Positions 1 to 8,593 of a stretch of 64,000 nt of DNA are shown one piece after another. Source of the stretch: Onthovicinus sp900555545 (GTDB lineage: Bacteria > Bacillota > Clostridia > Oscillospirales > Acutalibacteraceae); NCBI GenBank assembly GCA_949296915.1, contig CASFPX010000009.1, positions 42,980-106,979 on the forward strand. The letters are read 5' to 3'. The notes beneath the pieces were generated by a model. That model made no database searches. It was given only the letters and a program-made list of their open reading frames with translations, and was not told the DNA's origin. How positions within the stretch are numbered: position 1 is the first letter of the stretch; each line of letters starts with the position of its first letter. Both the position numbers and the translations under genes were made by a program.

Positions 1-2
1 AG

Positions 3-863
3 CGGATCGGCTATGCCCTGATGCGAAGGCCGAGTGAATTGGGGGATTTTTCCGCCGTGTTCACCGGGATGGCCATTGCACTCGTCATGCCCGCCAGTGC
101 GCCGCTTTGGCTGCCGGTGGCGGGGGTGGCCTTTGCGATCATTGCGGCCAAGCTCCCGTTTGGCCCGGCGTCCCGCGCGCCCCTGATCCCCGCGGCGGCC
201 GGCGTCGCATTCCTCACCGTGTGCTGGGGCGATCTGTTCTTCACCTATCCCGTGGTGAGCACAAGCGTCGCGGTTACCGGTTCGGAGTCGTTCCGTGAGG
301 GGGTATCCCTGGCGGCGATGCTGCGGGTCGGGGATTCCGGCGCACCGACGTTGCTCAACTTCTTTAATATCATCTCCGGCGGGATGGCCGGCCCCATGGG
401 AACAACCTGTACCATCGCGCTCTTTGGTGCGGCGCTTTATCTCTTCATCCGGCACCCGGAGCGTATTATTGCACCGGCCGCATTTGTGGCGGTCTGTTCC
501 ATGTGCGCCATCGTCTTCCCGCGCGTGATGTCCGGTCGCAAAGCGTCCCTCACTATGGAGATCGCCTCCGGGATGCTCGTGTTTGCTGCGCTGTTCTTTA
601 TGAGCGATCCGGCGACGACACCTAAAAAGCCGCTTTCCAAGCTGATTTATGGGTTGGCTGGTGGCGCACTGTGTATGTTGCTGCGGTACTTTGGCGCATA
701 TGAGGAGGGCGCCTGCTTCGCTGTACTGTTAATGAATGCGGCGTGGCCGCCTGTGGACCGGATGCTTTTCAACCGGCGGAAAAAGGCGGCTGGGGAGCCG
801 CGTAGCCGCCGGGAAAATTTATCCCCGGCGGCCGGATCGGAGAAGGGGGAGGTGCTCTCATGA
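3..863 (+). CDS. rnfD: Rnf-like electron transport complex subunit D, 5' end cut by window edge
   Basis: Integral membrane, flavin-family subunit of Rnf/Nqr-type ion-translocating oxidoreductases. The frame is open to the left edge and family-typical residues (GYALMRRPSELGDFSAVFTG) run before the first Met at 21, so the true start lies upstream. About eight hydrophobic segments are visible, with a PMGTT stretch near residue 125 and an SDPATTP motif near residue 200. The SGAT-P motif that carries the covalent FMN threonine in typical RnfD/NqrB reads S106-G-A-P-T110 here, counting from Met 21. The NPA motif of the family is also altered (LIPAAAG). The stop overlaps the next start by 4 bases, so translation is probably coupled. 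Subunit identity is clear; whether it still binds FMN is doubtful. Confidence 0.8.
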   Translation, partial: RIGYALMRRPSELGDFSAVFTGMAIALVMPASAPLWLPVAGVAFAIIAAKLPFGPASRAPLIPAAAGVAFLTVCWGDLFFTYPVVSTSVAVTGSESFREGVSLAAMLRVGDSGAPTLLNFFNIISGGMAGPMGTTCTIALFGAALYLFIRHPERIIAPAAFVAVCSMCAIVFPRVMSGRKASLTMEIASGMLVFAALFFMSDPATTPKKPLSKLIYGLAGGALCMLLRYFGAYEEGACFAVLLMNAAWPPVDRMLFNRRKKAAGEPRSRRENLSPAAGSEKGEVLS

Positions 864-1672
864 GTTCAAAAGGGAATTCAGCCCCCGAAAAGGAGCTTGG
901 CTACGGCGAAATTTTCCGGCGGGGGATTCTGACGCGCAATCCGGTGCTCGTGGAGGCTGTGGGGCTCTGCCCCATTGCGGCCGTGGCCTCAAGCACCAAG
1001 GTCGCGATTATCCTGGCCGCCGTCTCCGGCGCGTTGCTGCTGCTCGGTGAGATCCTGGCCAGTGTTCTGTACAAGTATCTACCGCGCTGGCTGCGGGTTG
1101 GTATCTACGCTGTGACGTTTATCGCGGCGGTCGTGCCCATGTCGCTGCTGACGGAAAAGTATATGCCGAATATCTATATCAGCGTTGGCGTGTTCCTGCC
1201 ATTGATGGCAGTCAATACCCTGCTGACTTATCGCTGTGATACCTTTGCCGCCAAAAACCGTCTGGGCAGGAGCATTGCGGATGCGATTGCCTGCTCCATT
1301 GGATATGCGTTGGTGCTTGTGGCGGTCGGCGCCATCCGGGAGGTCCTCGGCAAGGGGATGTTCTGGGAGATCCCGCTGACCGGTACGCCGCCTGTTCCGG
1401 CGATCGACACGCCCTTTGGCGGGTTCCTGGTGCTGGCGTTTCTATCGGCATTCCTGTGGGCGCTGCTTGCCAGGCGCAGCCGCTCTGTCCGACCGGAAAG
1501 TGGCCCACAGGAGGACGACAGTCTGGATGAGGAGGAAATCCTGGCCCGGGTCCGCAAGGTTTCCACCGGCGTGGTGGAGACCGCAGTAGGTGTCTCCGCG
1601 GGATTGGAGCCCAATCCGGATAACACGGAGCAAGATTCCGACACAGAGCAGGAGGGGGGCAGGAATCAATGA
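860..1672 (+). CDS. rnfE: Rnf-like electron transport complex subunit E (RnfE/NqrD family)
   Basis: Polytopic membrane subunit expected to pair with RnfA around a membrane-embedded iron-sulfur centre. It has 270 residues with six predicted helices and a long acidic cytoplasmic tail after about residue 210 (DDSLDEEE onward) that typical RnfE of about 200-230 residues lacks. The first conserved cysteine motif is present (N27-P-V...G-L-C37-P). The second motif, normally VNC followed by RAEAFA, reads V-N-T120 and then R125-C126-D-T-F-A, so the conserved cysteine is Thr. No rnfG lies between rnfD and rnfE. The stop overlaps the rnfA start by 4 bases. Confidence 0.85.
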   Translation: MSSKGNSAPEKELGYGEIFRRGILTRNPVLVEAVGLCPIAAVASSTKVAIILAAVSGALLLLGEILASVLYKYLPRWLRVGIYAVTFIAAVVPMSLLTEKYMPNIYISVGVFLPLMAVNTLLTYRCDTFAAKNRLGRSIADAIACSIGYALVLVAVGAIREVLGKGMFWEIPLTGTPPVPAIDTPFGGFLVLAFLSAFLWALLARRSRSVRPESGPQEDDSLDEEEILARVRKVSTGVVETAVGVSAGLEPNPDNTEQDSDTEQEGGRNQ

Positions 1673-2262
1673 GCACTTTTGTGGATATGCTTGTGATAGC
1701 CCTCTATGCCGCGCTGCTGCAAAACGTCGTGCTGTGCGGCGCCTACGGCGTAACAGATGTGCTGCGGGTGGCCTCCAAGCCCCAAAACGTAGTGCGGATG
1801 AGTCTGTTTGTGCTGTTCTTCTCCGTGGCGGGGAGCGCCGCCTGTGCCGGTCTCAACCTGCTCCCACAGGTACAGGTTCTCAATAACACACTCCATCTGT
1901 TAATTTACACCGGAGTAATTTTTGCCCTCTATCTGATTGCGGCGCTTATCTTTAAATTTGCGTTGAAAGCGTCTGGCAAGTTCCTGCGCAGGATCGGAAT
2001 GGCTGCGTTCAACACACTCGTTATTCCGCTGCCGCTCCTGTCCTATCGGGCGGCCTATACGCTGCCGGAGTCGATTGGTGCGGGCATAGGCACAGGCGTG
2101 GCGTTTTTTGTAGCTGCAGTTCTGCTGAGCTTTGGTATGACTAAAATCGCACAGAATGACCGGATGCCTGCGGCCTTCCGTGGGATCCCGGCCCTGTTGC
2201 TGTACACTGCGCTGCTCTCCCTGGCCTTTATGGGGTTCTCCGGCGAGAGTATCATCGTATAA
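1669..2262 (+). CDS. rnfA: Rnf-like electron transport complex subunit A (RnfA/NqrE family), divergent
   Basis: Six-helix membrane subunit of 197 residues, the usual RnfA length. The family pattern NN-VL...G-C-P is recognisable as Q18-N-V-V-L-C-G-A-Y-G-V-T29, but the conserved cysteine position is Thr29. The second motif, normally NC, is N115-T116. Both cysteines that coordinate iron in typical RnfA/NqrE therefore appear to be missing; Cys23 is nearby but at a different helix position. No rnfB follows: the next gene is a secreted-hydrolase-like protein 33 bases on. The subunit call rests on its place after rnfE and on overall pattern, so confidence is slightly lower than for rnfE. Confidence 0.75.
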   Translation: MSTFVDMLVIALYAALLQNVVLCGAYGVTDVLRVASKPQNVVRMSLFVLFFSVAGSAACAGLNLLPQVQVLNNTLHLLIYTGVIFALYLIAALIFKFALKASGKFLRRIGMAAFNTLVIPLPLLSYRAAYTLPESIGAGIGTGVAFFVAAVLLSFGMTKIAQNDRMPAAFRGIPALLLYTALLSLAFMGFSGESIIV

Positions 2263-2295
2263 ATTCCATCCCGTTTTCAGCCGGAGGTGGCCTGA

Positions 2296-3576
2296 ATGAA
2301 AAAACGTCGAAAAAAACATTCCGCTGGGCTGCCCGCCGGCCGTAAAAGCTATTATGGTTTTGTGCGGGATTATCCGGGCAATGAGCCGATCGACAGCGGC
2401 TATAAGAGCGATGTGGAAAAGAAGCAGCGCCGGACAACGGCTGTCCGGTGGTGCTTTGCTGCGCTCGGGTTTGTCTTTGTATTTATCGTAGGTTATTTTG
2501 CCGCTACGCTGATGCTGGATGTGTCCAACCTCCCCCTGGTGGAGGAGACAACCCCACCGGAAACGGATGTGGCCGCCGGCACAGAGGTGCCGGAAACAGA
2601 GCCTGAATCCACGGATAACGGCTCCAACGGGCGCAATGCCATCTACCTGCCGTCCTCCGCACTCACGGATGTGGATGCACTCAATGCCAAGTTGGATGCC
2701 GCCGCCGCTGCGGGTATCAACGCAGTCGTGCTCGATATCAAAAATGCGGATGGCACGATCAATTATGACACGGCCGTTCCGGAGGCTTTGACGGCACAGG
2801 CTGGGACAGATGACGGGATTTTACTCCCTGCAATCGATGCTGTCCGGCAGCACGGCATGGAGGTCATCGGGCTGTTCAACTGTTTTAACGATCCGTTGGC
2901 GGCGTCCGCGCTCAGCGAGGGGGCAGTCCACTACATGGGAACCGATCAGCTCTGGCTGGATACCCGGCCGGATAAGGGCGGTAAGGCCTGGCTGAACCCC
3001 TATTCCGATGTGGCGCGCACCTATAATGTTAATGTGATTCGGGAGGCGTTCAACACCCTGAAGCTCGACAAGGTTATGCTCACAGGGGTGCAGTTCCCGG
3101 ATGGATTCTCAATGGAGAAGGCGACCTTTGACGGGGAGGAGTCAAGCTCCGTGGGCCGCAATGAGACCCTCCGCAGCTTTGTGGATCTGGTGCTGGATGC
3201 GGTCGGCGGCGCGGATAAGATCATCCTGTCCGTCACAGGGGACAGCGCCCTGAATGGTGATGCGGCGCGTTACGACGGCAGCCTGCTGGATTCGAGCGCC
3301 AGGGTGTGCGCACCGGATCTGCGGCAGGCACAGCTGCCCGATCCAATGACGGTAGGCGATCAGGAACTGAGCCCAGCCGCCGATATGAGTGCGCTGATCT
3401 CCGCCGCGTGCAAACAGATCGTCAGCCGGGCGACACTTGGCGGCCGCAGTGTGGGCGTGATGCCCATCCTGGATGCGCCGGATGGGGAGTCCGCCAGCGC
3501 CTATATTCAGGCGGCTGAGGCGGATGGCGTGAGCGGCTATATTCTCTGGAATGATTCGGGCAATTACACCTTTTAA
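2296..3576 (+). CDS. Membrane-anchored putative glycosyl hydrolase-like protein (DUF4015 type)
   Basis: 426 residues. A basic cytoplasmic N-terminus of about 50 residues precedes one transmembrane segment (residues about 51-75), a Thr/Glu/Pro-rich linker, and a TIM-barrel-like extracellular domain from about residue 115. Visible elements are AIYLPSSAL, AVVLDIKNADG (first barrel strand and Asp), VIGLFNCFND, a W-L-N-P-Y motif and GYILWNDSG at the end, all typical of the DUF4015 putative glycoside hydrolase family. RBS CGGAGG lies 8 bases before ATG. It may be read with the Rnf-like genes, because no terminator separates them. The substrate is unknown; a role in cell envelope polysaccharide is inference. 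Confidence 0.65.
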   Translation: MKKRRKKHSAGLPAGRKSYYGFVRDYPGNEPIDSGYKSDVEKKQRRTTAVRWCFAALGFVFVFIVGYFAATLMLDVSNLPLVEETTPPETDVAAGTEVPETEPESTDNGSNGRNAIYLPSSALTDVDALNAKLDAAAAAGINAVVLDIKNADGTINYDTAVPEALTAQAGTDDGILLPAIDAVRQHGMEVIGLFNCFNDPLAASALSEGAVHYMGTDQLWLDTRPDKGGKAWLNPYSDVARTYNVNVIREAFNTLKLDKVMLTGVQFPDGFSMEKATFDGEESSSVGRNETLRSFVDLVLDAVGGADKIILSVTGDSALNGDAARYDGSLLDSSARVCAPDLRQAQLPDPMTVGDQELSPAADMSALISAACKQIVSRATLGGRSVGVMPILDAPDGESASAYIQAAEADGVSGYILWNDSGNYTF

Positions 3577-3628
3577 GGTGATATCTTAAATAACCTAAGG
3601 GAAAAGAATTTGTGAGAAGGAGCGTTTC

Positions 3629-5710
3629 ATGATGAAATATGAGCGTCTGTTTACCCCAGGCAGGATTGGAACGGCGGAGATAAAAAACAGGGTCGTAATG
3701 GCGCCGATGGTGATGGGGACCGCAAATATGGACGGCACACCCGGCGAGCAGATGATTCGCTATTATGAGGAGCGTGCTCAGGGCGGCGTAGGCCTGATTA
3801 TTACGGAGGCTACCCGTGTTGATGAGCATACGGGCGTCCTCGCGCCGCGGCAGCTGGCCATGTCCTCCGACAGGCACATTGAACCCTTTGCCAAAATGGC
3901 CCGCCGTATTCACCGCCACGGGGCAAAAATTTTTTGTGAGCTGCATCACCCGGGCCGCCAGACGCTATCGATTCTGACCTCCACCTGGCGCATGAGCAGC
4001 TTGGCCGGTAAGATGTTTAACAGCTATTGGAGCTTATTCTTTAAGATCGCTCAAAAGCGTGACCTGGTGGAAAAGACCCATCTGCTCCCGCCTGTTGCGG
4101 CGCCCAGCGCCATCCCGTGCCGTTTGGAGCGCCAGAAAACGCGCGCCCTTACCGTCAAGGAGATCATCCACATTGAGGATGAATTTGCGGAGGCCGCCCT
4201 CCGTGTGAAGAAGGCGGGCGGAGACGGCGTGGAGCTGCATGGCGCCCACGGCTATTTGATTCAGCAGTTCCTGAGCCCCTATACCAACCGGCGCACCGAT
4301 GAGTACGGGGGATCCTTTGAGAACCGGATGCGCTTTATCACCAACATCATTCTCAAGATTCGTGAAAAATGCGGCGCAGATTTTCCACTGATCGTGCGCC
4401 TGTCTGTGGATGAATTTTACCGCGAGCTCGGTGAGCCGGAAAACGGCTATACCCTGGAGGAGGGCCTGAAGATCGCCAAACGGTTGGAGGAACTCGGGGT
4501 AGATGCACTGGATGTTTCCAGCGGCACATATGAGACGATGAACTACTGGCTGGAACCGACGGAGTTTGAGTGCGGCTGGCGTAAAAATCTGGCTCAGGCG
4601 GTCAAGGCACAGGTACAGGTTCCCGTGCTGGCGGCGAACCTGATCCGCAGTCCGGAGCAGGCAGAACAGCAGCTCGCGGACGGTGTGCAGGATTTTATCA
4701 GCCTGGGCCGCCCATTGCTGGCGGATCCCTTCTGGGCGCAGAAGGCGGCTGATGGCCGTGCGGCAGATATCAAGCGCTGCATCTGCTGCCTGTGGTGCTT
4801 TGAGAGCATGCTGGACGGTGCGGAGCACCGGCAGGCCGGGCAGTGCTCCGTGAATCCGCGTGTGTGCCGCGAGGTGGCTGTGCCGGCCGATCCCGTGCGT
4901 GACGGGGACGGACGCACGGTTATTGTGGCCGGTGCGGGCCCGGCTGGCCTGACCGCAGCGGAGGTGCTGGCTGCGCGCGGCTTCCGCGTCCAGGTGTATG
5001 AGAAGGCAGAACGCCCCGGCGGCCAGCTCACCTTGGCTGAACTCCCCCCGCATAAGGAAAAACTGGGCTGGTGCACACAGGATTTAGAGCACGCTGCGCG
5101 GAAGAACGGCGCGTCGATTGAGTACGGCCACGAGGTGACGGCAGAGGAGATCCTGGAACAAAAGCCGTATGCAGTGTTTGTCGCCACGGGCGCCGTGGCC
5201 TGCAAGCCAAAGGGGATCCCCGGCGCCGATCGGGAGAATGTACACACCTCTGATTACGCGCTGCGCAACAGCGAGCGTTTTGCGGGCAAGACAGTCGCAA
5301 TTATCGGCTCCGGGATGACTGGGCTGGAGACGGCGGAACTGCTGGCAGATCGGGGGGCGCAGGTGTTTATCATCGAGATGGCGGAGCGGATCGCCCCTGG
5401 CACCTATCACCAGCATTTGGACCGCGCGGTCCCACTGCTGCGCGGCAAGGGAGTCGCCATCCTGACAGGGCAGAAGCTCAGCGCCATCGATGATCAAGGC
5501 GTGACCTTTACCGATGTCAAAAGTGGTGAGAGCCAGACCCGTCAGGCAGATGAAGTCGTGATTGCCATTGGTGTGGAACAGGTTCATGCGCTCTACGATG
5601 AGCTGAAGGGCAAGCAGGAGAACCTGTTTGTTATCGGCGACGCCGGGCAGAAGGGGCGCATCGCCAGCGCGACCCGGTCGGCATTTGACCAGGCACGCGG
5701 GCTGAAATAA
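3629..5710 (+). CDS. NADH:flavin oxidoreductase / 2,4-dienoyl-CoA reductase-like (old yellow enzyme family)
   Basis: 693-residue cytoplasmic flavo-iron-sulfur enzyme. Domain order: an N-terminal OYE TIM barrel (residues 1-370; LFTPGRIG, ELHHPGRQ, and HGAHGYLIQQFLSPYTN with the substrate and FMN residues); a cysteine cluster for one [4Fe-4S] around residues 385-415 (CICCLWC then GQCSVNP); an FAD Rossmann fold (VAGAGPAGLTAAE); an NAD fold (IIGSGMTGLETAE); and a C-terminal FAD motif (VIGDAG). The layout and length match FadH, BaiCD/BaiH and enoate reductases, which reduce activated C=C bonds. The actual substrate cannot be told. RBS AGAAGGAG precedes a double ATG. A strong terminator follows. 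Confidence 0.85.
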   Translation: MMKYERLFTPGRIGTAEIKNRVVMAPMVMGTANMDGTPGEQMIRYYEERAQGGVGLIITEATRVDEHTGVLAPRQLAMSSDRHIEPFAKMARRIHRHGAKIFCELHHPGRQTLSILTSTWRMSSLAGKMFNSYWSLFFKIAQKRDLVEKTHLLPPVAAPSAIPCRLERQKTRALTVKEIIHIEDEFAEAALRVKKAGGDGVELHGAHGYLIQQFLSPYTNRRTDEYGGSFENRMRFITNIILKIREKCGADFPLIVRLSVDEFYRELGEPENGYTLEEGLKIAKRLEELGVDALDVSSGTYETMNYWLEPTEFECGWRKNLAQAVKAQVQVPVLAANLIRSPEQAEQQLADGVQDFISLGRPLLADPFWAQKAADGRAADIKRCICCLWCFESMLDGAEHRQAGQCSVNPRVCREVAVPADPVRDGDGRTVIVAGAGPAGLTAAEVLAARGFRVQVYEKAERPGGQLTLAELPPHKEKLGWCTQDLEHAARKNGASIEYGHEVTAEEILEQKPYAVFVATGAVACKPKGIPGADRENVHTSDYALRNSERFAGKTVAIIGSGMTGLETAELLADRGAQVFIIEMAERIAPGTYHQHLDRAVPLLRGKGVAILTGQKLSAIDDQGVTFTDVKSGESQTRQADEVVIAIGVEQVHALYDELKGKQENLFVIGDAGQKGRIASATRSAFDQARGLK

Positions 5711-5728
5711 AAAGTGTGCGTATTTGAA

Positions 5729-5761
5729 AAAAGCGCGGATCCACATCGGATCCGCGCTTTT
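5729..5761. terminator. Bidirectional intrinsic terminator
   Basis: A perfect 14-base stem, 5729-5742 against 5748-5761, with a 5-base loop and A/T tracts on both sides. It serves the plus-strand oxidoreductase and possibly the convergent minus-strand PBP gene. Confidence 0.85.
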
Positions 5762-5858
5762 GCATGGATGGGATTCCAGTTTTTACCGCTCTCATTTGGA
5801 GGGGTGTAGGGCAAAGGATTGTGGACAAAGCAAAATTTTCTTGTAACTGCAGGAAGAT

Positions 5859-7274
5859 TTACCGGCTTCGGACAATGTCACATGCCGCCTCCATTACAGT
5901 GCGCGCCACAGGCAGTGCCACGCCGCGGCCGCTGCCGCCGTTCTCCACCACGACCACGAAGGCGAGGGGCGTCTCCTCGTTACGGGAGAAGCCGACGAAC
6001 CAGGCATGATCCTCCTTGTCGCCGCCGACTTCGGCCGTGCCGGTCTTGGCGCATAACTCCATGCCGTCAAAGTTACCGTCTCCGTAACTGTTGATCACAT
6101 TGGAGCGCATCAAATCAGACAACTTATCTGCAATTGTTCCCGAAAAGTAGGCCTTGCCGTTCTCCGCCTCCCCGCGCTGCGTCATCAGTCCGGCGGGGGT
6201 CTCCACTCCGGCGACAACATAGGGGAGCACAGGCGTTCCGCCGTTGGCAATAGCACCCATCAGCAGCAGCTCGTGATACGGGTTGACCAGATCGCTGTAC
6301 TGGCCGATGCTGGCCCAGCCGAGATCCGCATTTGTCGCATTGGAGACGTCAAAGGTGCTCTGCGCGATCGACATCCGGTCCATCTTGAGTGCGTCCGGAT
6401 TGGCGGTGTTTGTCTTGAACCCGAGCTTGGCGGCCTCCGCATTCATATCCTCGGCGCCGACCTGAATCCCGATCTGGGCAAAGGCCACATTGCAGGAGTT
6501 GTTCAGCGCCTCCTCAAAGGTCTGGGTGCCGTGACCACTCCGGGCGTTGCAGATGATCGTACCGCCGGAGGTCTCATATTCCCCCGTACAGGTGAAGGTC
6601 TGGGATTCAATATCCGGGATATACTCGAGCGCCGCCGCTGCCGTCACCAGTTTGAAGGTGGAGCCGGGCGTGTAGACGCCGTTTAAAAACCGGTTTAGAT
6701 AGATACCGTCGTATTTTCCGGTGGTATCGGAATCGATGTCATCCGGCTTATCCTCCGGATCATACGTCGGGGAGGAGACCATGCACAGGACCTCTCCGGT
6801 CTTATAGTTGTATACGCCCACCGTCCCTTTTCGGCCGTCCAGCGCGCGCAGGGCGGTAGCGCACAGCTCAGCATCAATTGTCAGGTGAATGTCGTTGCCG
6901 GTGCTGCTCCCATCCATAGAGTATACGCCGTTGACGAAGTTGTAGCCGACCAACTCGTCCTTATAGGTGGTCTGGAGGCCGGAGGCGATGATGCCCGCCG
7001 TATCCCCCAGCAGGTGCAGCGTGGCCCGGCGGATGGTGCGGTCACTGTTATACACGCGCTCGCCGTCCCGGGTCTCCACCAGCGGGGTCCCATTGGCGTC
7101 GTAGATTGTGCCGGCGTTCTTCAGCTCCCCCCCTACAAAGAGGTGTTCGTTGATGGGCTGCATCGCCCACGCATTGGCGTTTTTAACCAGGGAGCCGCAG
7201 TAAAAGGCCAATCCCAGCACGAAAAAGATCACCAGCGCGTAGATAACGGCCGCGCGTTTAGATGTGGTTTTCAT
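5859..7274 (-). CDS. Class B penicillin-binding protein (PbpA/FtsI-type D,D-transpeptidase)
   Basis: Peptidoglycan transpeptidase of 471 residues that crosslinks stem peptides outside the membrane. One N-terminal transmembrane anchor (residues about 8-30) is followed by a short non-penicillin-binding domain and the transpeptidase domain. All three catalytic motifs are present: S205-T-F-K208, S260-C-N262 and K410-T-G412. The compact size resembles the PbpA subgroup rather than large PBP2. RBS GGAGG lies just before ATG, inside the end of the upstream rodA-like gene, with a 17-base overlap. Paired with a SEDS glycosyltransferase, it probably forms an elongation or division synthase. Confidence 0.9.
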   Translation of the reverse strand: MKTTSKRAAVIYALVIFFVLGLAFYCGSLVKNANAWAMQPINEHLFVGGELKNAGTIYDANGTPLVETRDGERVYNSDRTIRRATLHLLGDTAGIIASGLQTTYKDELVGYNFVNGVYSMDGSSTGNDIHLTIDAELCATALRALDGRKGTVGVYNYKTGEVLCMVSSPTYDPEDKPDDIDSDTTGKYDGIYLNRFLNGVYTPGSTFKLVTAAAALEYIPDIESQTFTCTGEYETSGGTIICNARSGHGTQTFEEALNNSCNVAFAQIGIQVGAEDMNAEAAKLGFKTNTANPDALKMDRMSIAQSTFDVSNATNADLGWASIGQYSDLVNPYHELLLMGAIANGGTPVLPYVVAGVETPAGLMTQRGEAENGKAYFSGTIADKLSDLMRSNVINSYGDGNFDGMELCAKTGTAEVGGDKEDHAWFVGFSRNEETPLAFVVVVENGGSGRGVALPVARTVMEAACDIVRSR

Positions 7275-8568
7275 TCAGGACCACCTCCGGCTCATTATAA
7301 AGCTTGGGATAGGAGCGGATGTCCGCTGCCTTGATATAGGCCAGCAGGCACCAGCAGCAGATCATACTGGAGCCGCCCTGGCTGATGAAGGGGAGCGTCA
7401 CGCCTGTCAGCGGCAGGATGTCCGTCACGCCAAAGATGTTTAAGCACGCCTGGAAGAGCATCATCCCTGCCGCCGAGCAAGAGGCGATGGAGTAGAAGCA
7501 GGAGCGCGAGGTTGGCGCGCATTTGACGGTGTACACCGCCAGGAGCGCGAATGTCAGCACCACGATCACCGCGAAGATCAGGCCCCACTCCTCGCACAGC
7601 ATACCAAATGCGAGGTCGGAGGTGGAGGCGAAAACGTCCCCCAATTTTCCCCGGCCGATGCCTGCGCCAAACAGGCCGCCGCTCGCCGCGTAGGTGAGCA
7701 CACGCGTCTGCTGATAGCCGGTGGAATCCATGTATTCCCACACGTGGCGGTAGGCCGCAAAACGGTCGGCGACATAGGGCTTCATGTAGAGGATCAGGGC
7801 TGCGCCGATGAGCGCCGCGCCGCAGATGAGCATGATGGATTTGATATCGCCCGAGCGCATGAATGCAATGATGATAAAGGTGAAAAAGAAAATCAGCGCC
7901 GTGCCGAAGTCCTGCATCAGGAACAGCATCCCCACGCACGCCACGGCAAAGATGATATACACTGTCAGGCTGCGGGTGGATTGCAGCTTTTCCAGCGTGG
8001 CCGCTCCGACAAAAATAAAGGCCACCTTCGCGAGTTCGGAGGGCTGGATGGAGACGCCGCCGATAAACAGCCAGTTGGTCGCACCGTTGCGCGCCTCGGC
8101 AAAGATGACTGTGATCAGCAGCAACAGGACCGCTATGGCGGCCACGGGCATACGCAGCTTCATTACGCGGTCCGTATCCCCGATCAGCCAGGTGAGAATG
8201 ACAAACCCGACAATGCCGATCACAGTGGCCACGACCTGTTTGAACAGATCCCCGGGATTGACACTGGCGACGACAGCCATCCCGATGGCGGTCAAAAAGA
8301 AGCCGATCCCCTCCAGCTCCAAACTCTTTTTCTTTAAAATCAGGCCGCTGACGATAAAATACAGGTACTGGATCACCACATAGGCCACACAGGCGATTGC
8401 GGCCTGCCCGATCAGTTCCCCGTTCTCGTCAAATATTACCTGTGGAAAGACAATCGCCTCAAAAACCGTCAGGATGAGCAGGATTGTCGCGCCGTGGATC
8501 GGGTGGTGGCGCTTGACACGCCGCCGCGTGGGCGCTTTTCTCTTTTGCTGCTGTGCGTGTTCAGGCAT
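7258..8568 (-). CDS. FtsW/RodA/SpoVE family peptidoglycan glycosyltransferase
   Basis: SEDS-family polytopic membrane enzyme (436 residues, about ten helices) that polymerises lipid II into glycan strands. Family signatures include the segment AARNGATNWLFIGGVSIQPSE split over the centre, GAGIGRGKLGD, a DLAFGMLCEEWG box and GVTLPFISQGGSS near the C-terminus. I place the start at ATG 8568 because GGAGG lies 8 bases before it; the upstream in-frame GTG falls inside that RBS. The first 25 residues are Gln/Arg/Lys-rich and cytoplasmic. Its PBP partner overlaps downstream and an FHA protein lies upstream. FtsW or RodA identity cannot be decided from this alone. Confidence 0.9.
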   Translation of the reverse strand: MPEHAQQQKRKAPTRRRVKRHHPIHGATILLILTVFEAIVFPQVIFDENGELIGQAAIACVAYVVIQYLYFIVSGLILKKKSLELEGIGFFLTAIGMAVVASVNPGDLFKQVVATVIGIVGFVILTWLIGDTDRVMKLRMPVAAIAVLLLLITVIFAEARNGATNWLFIGGVSIQPSELAKVAFIFVGAATLEKLQSTRSLTVYIIFAVACVGMLFLMQDFGTALIFFFTFIIIAFMRSGDIKSIMLICGAALIGAALILYMKPYVADRFAAYRHVWEYMDSTGYQQTRVLTYAASGGLFGAGIGRGKLGDVFASTSDLAFGMLCEEWGLIFAVIVVLTFALLAVYTVKCAPTSRSCFYSIASCSAAGMMLFQACLNIFGVTDILPLTGVTLPFISQGGSSMICCWCLLAYIKAADIRSYPKLYNEPEVVLNENHI

Positions 8569-8593
8569 GTGTTCCACCTCCCTGCAAAAGCGT

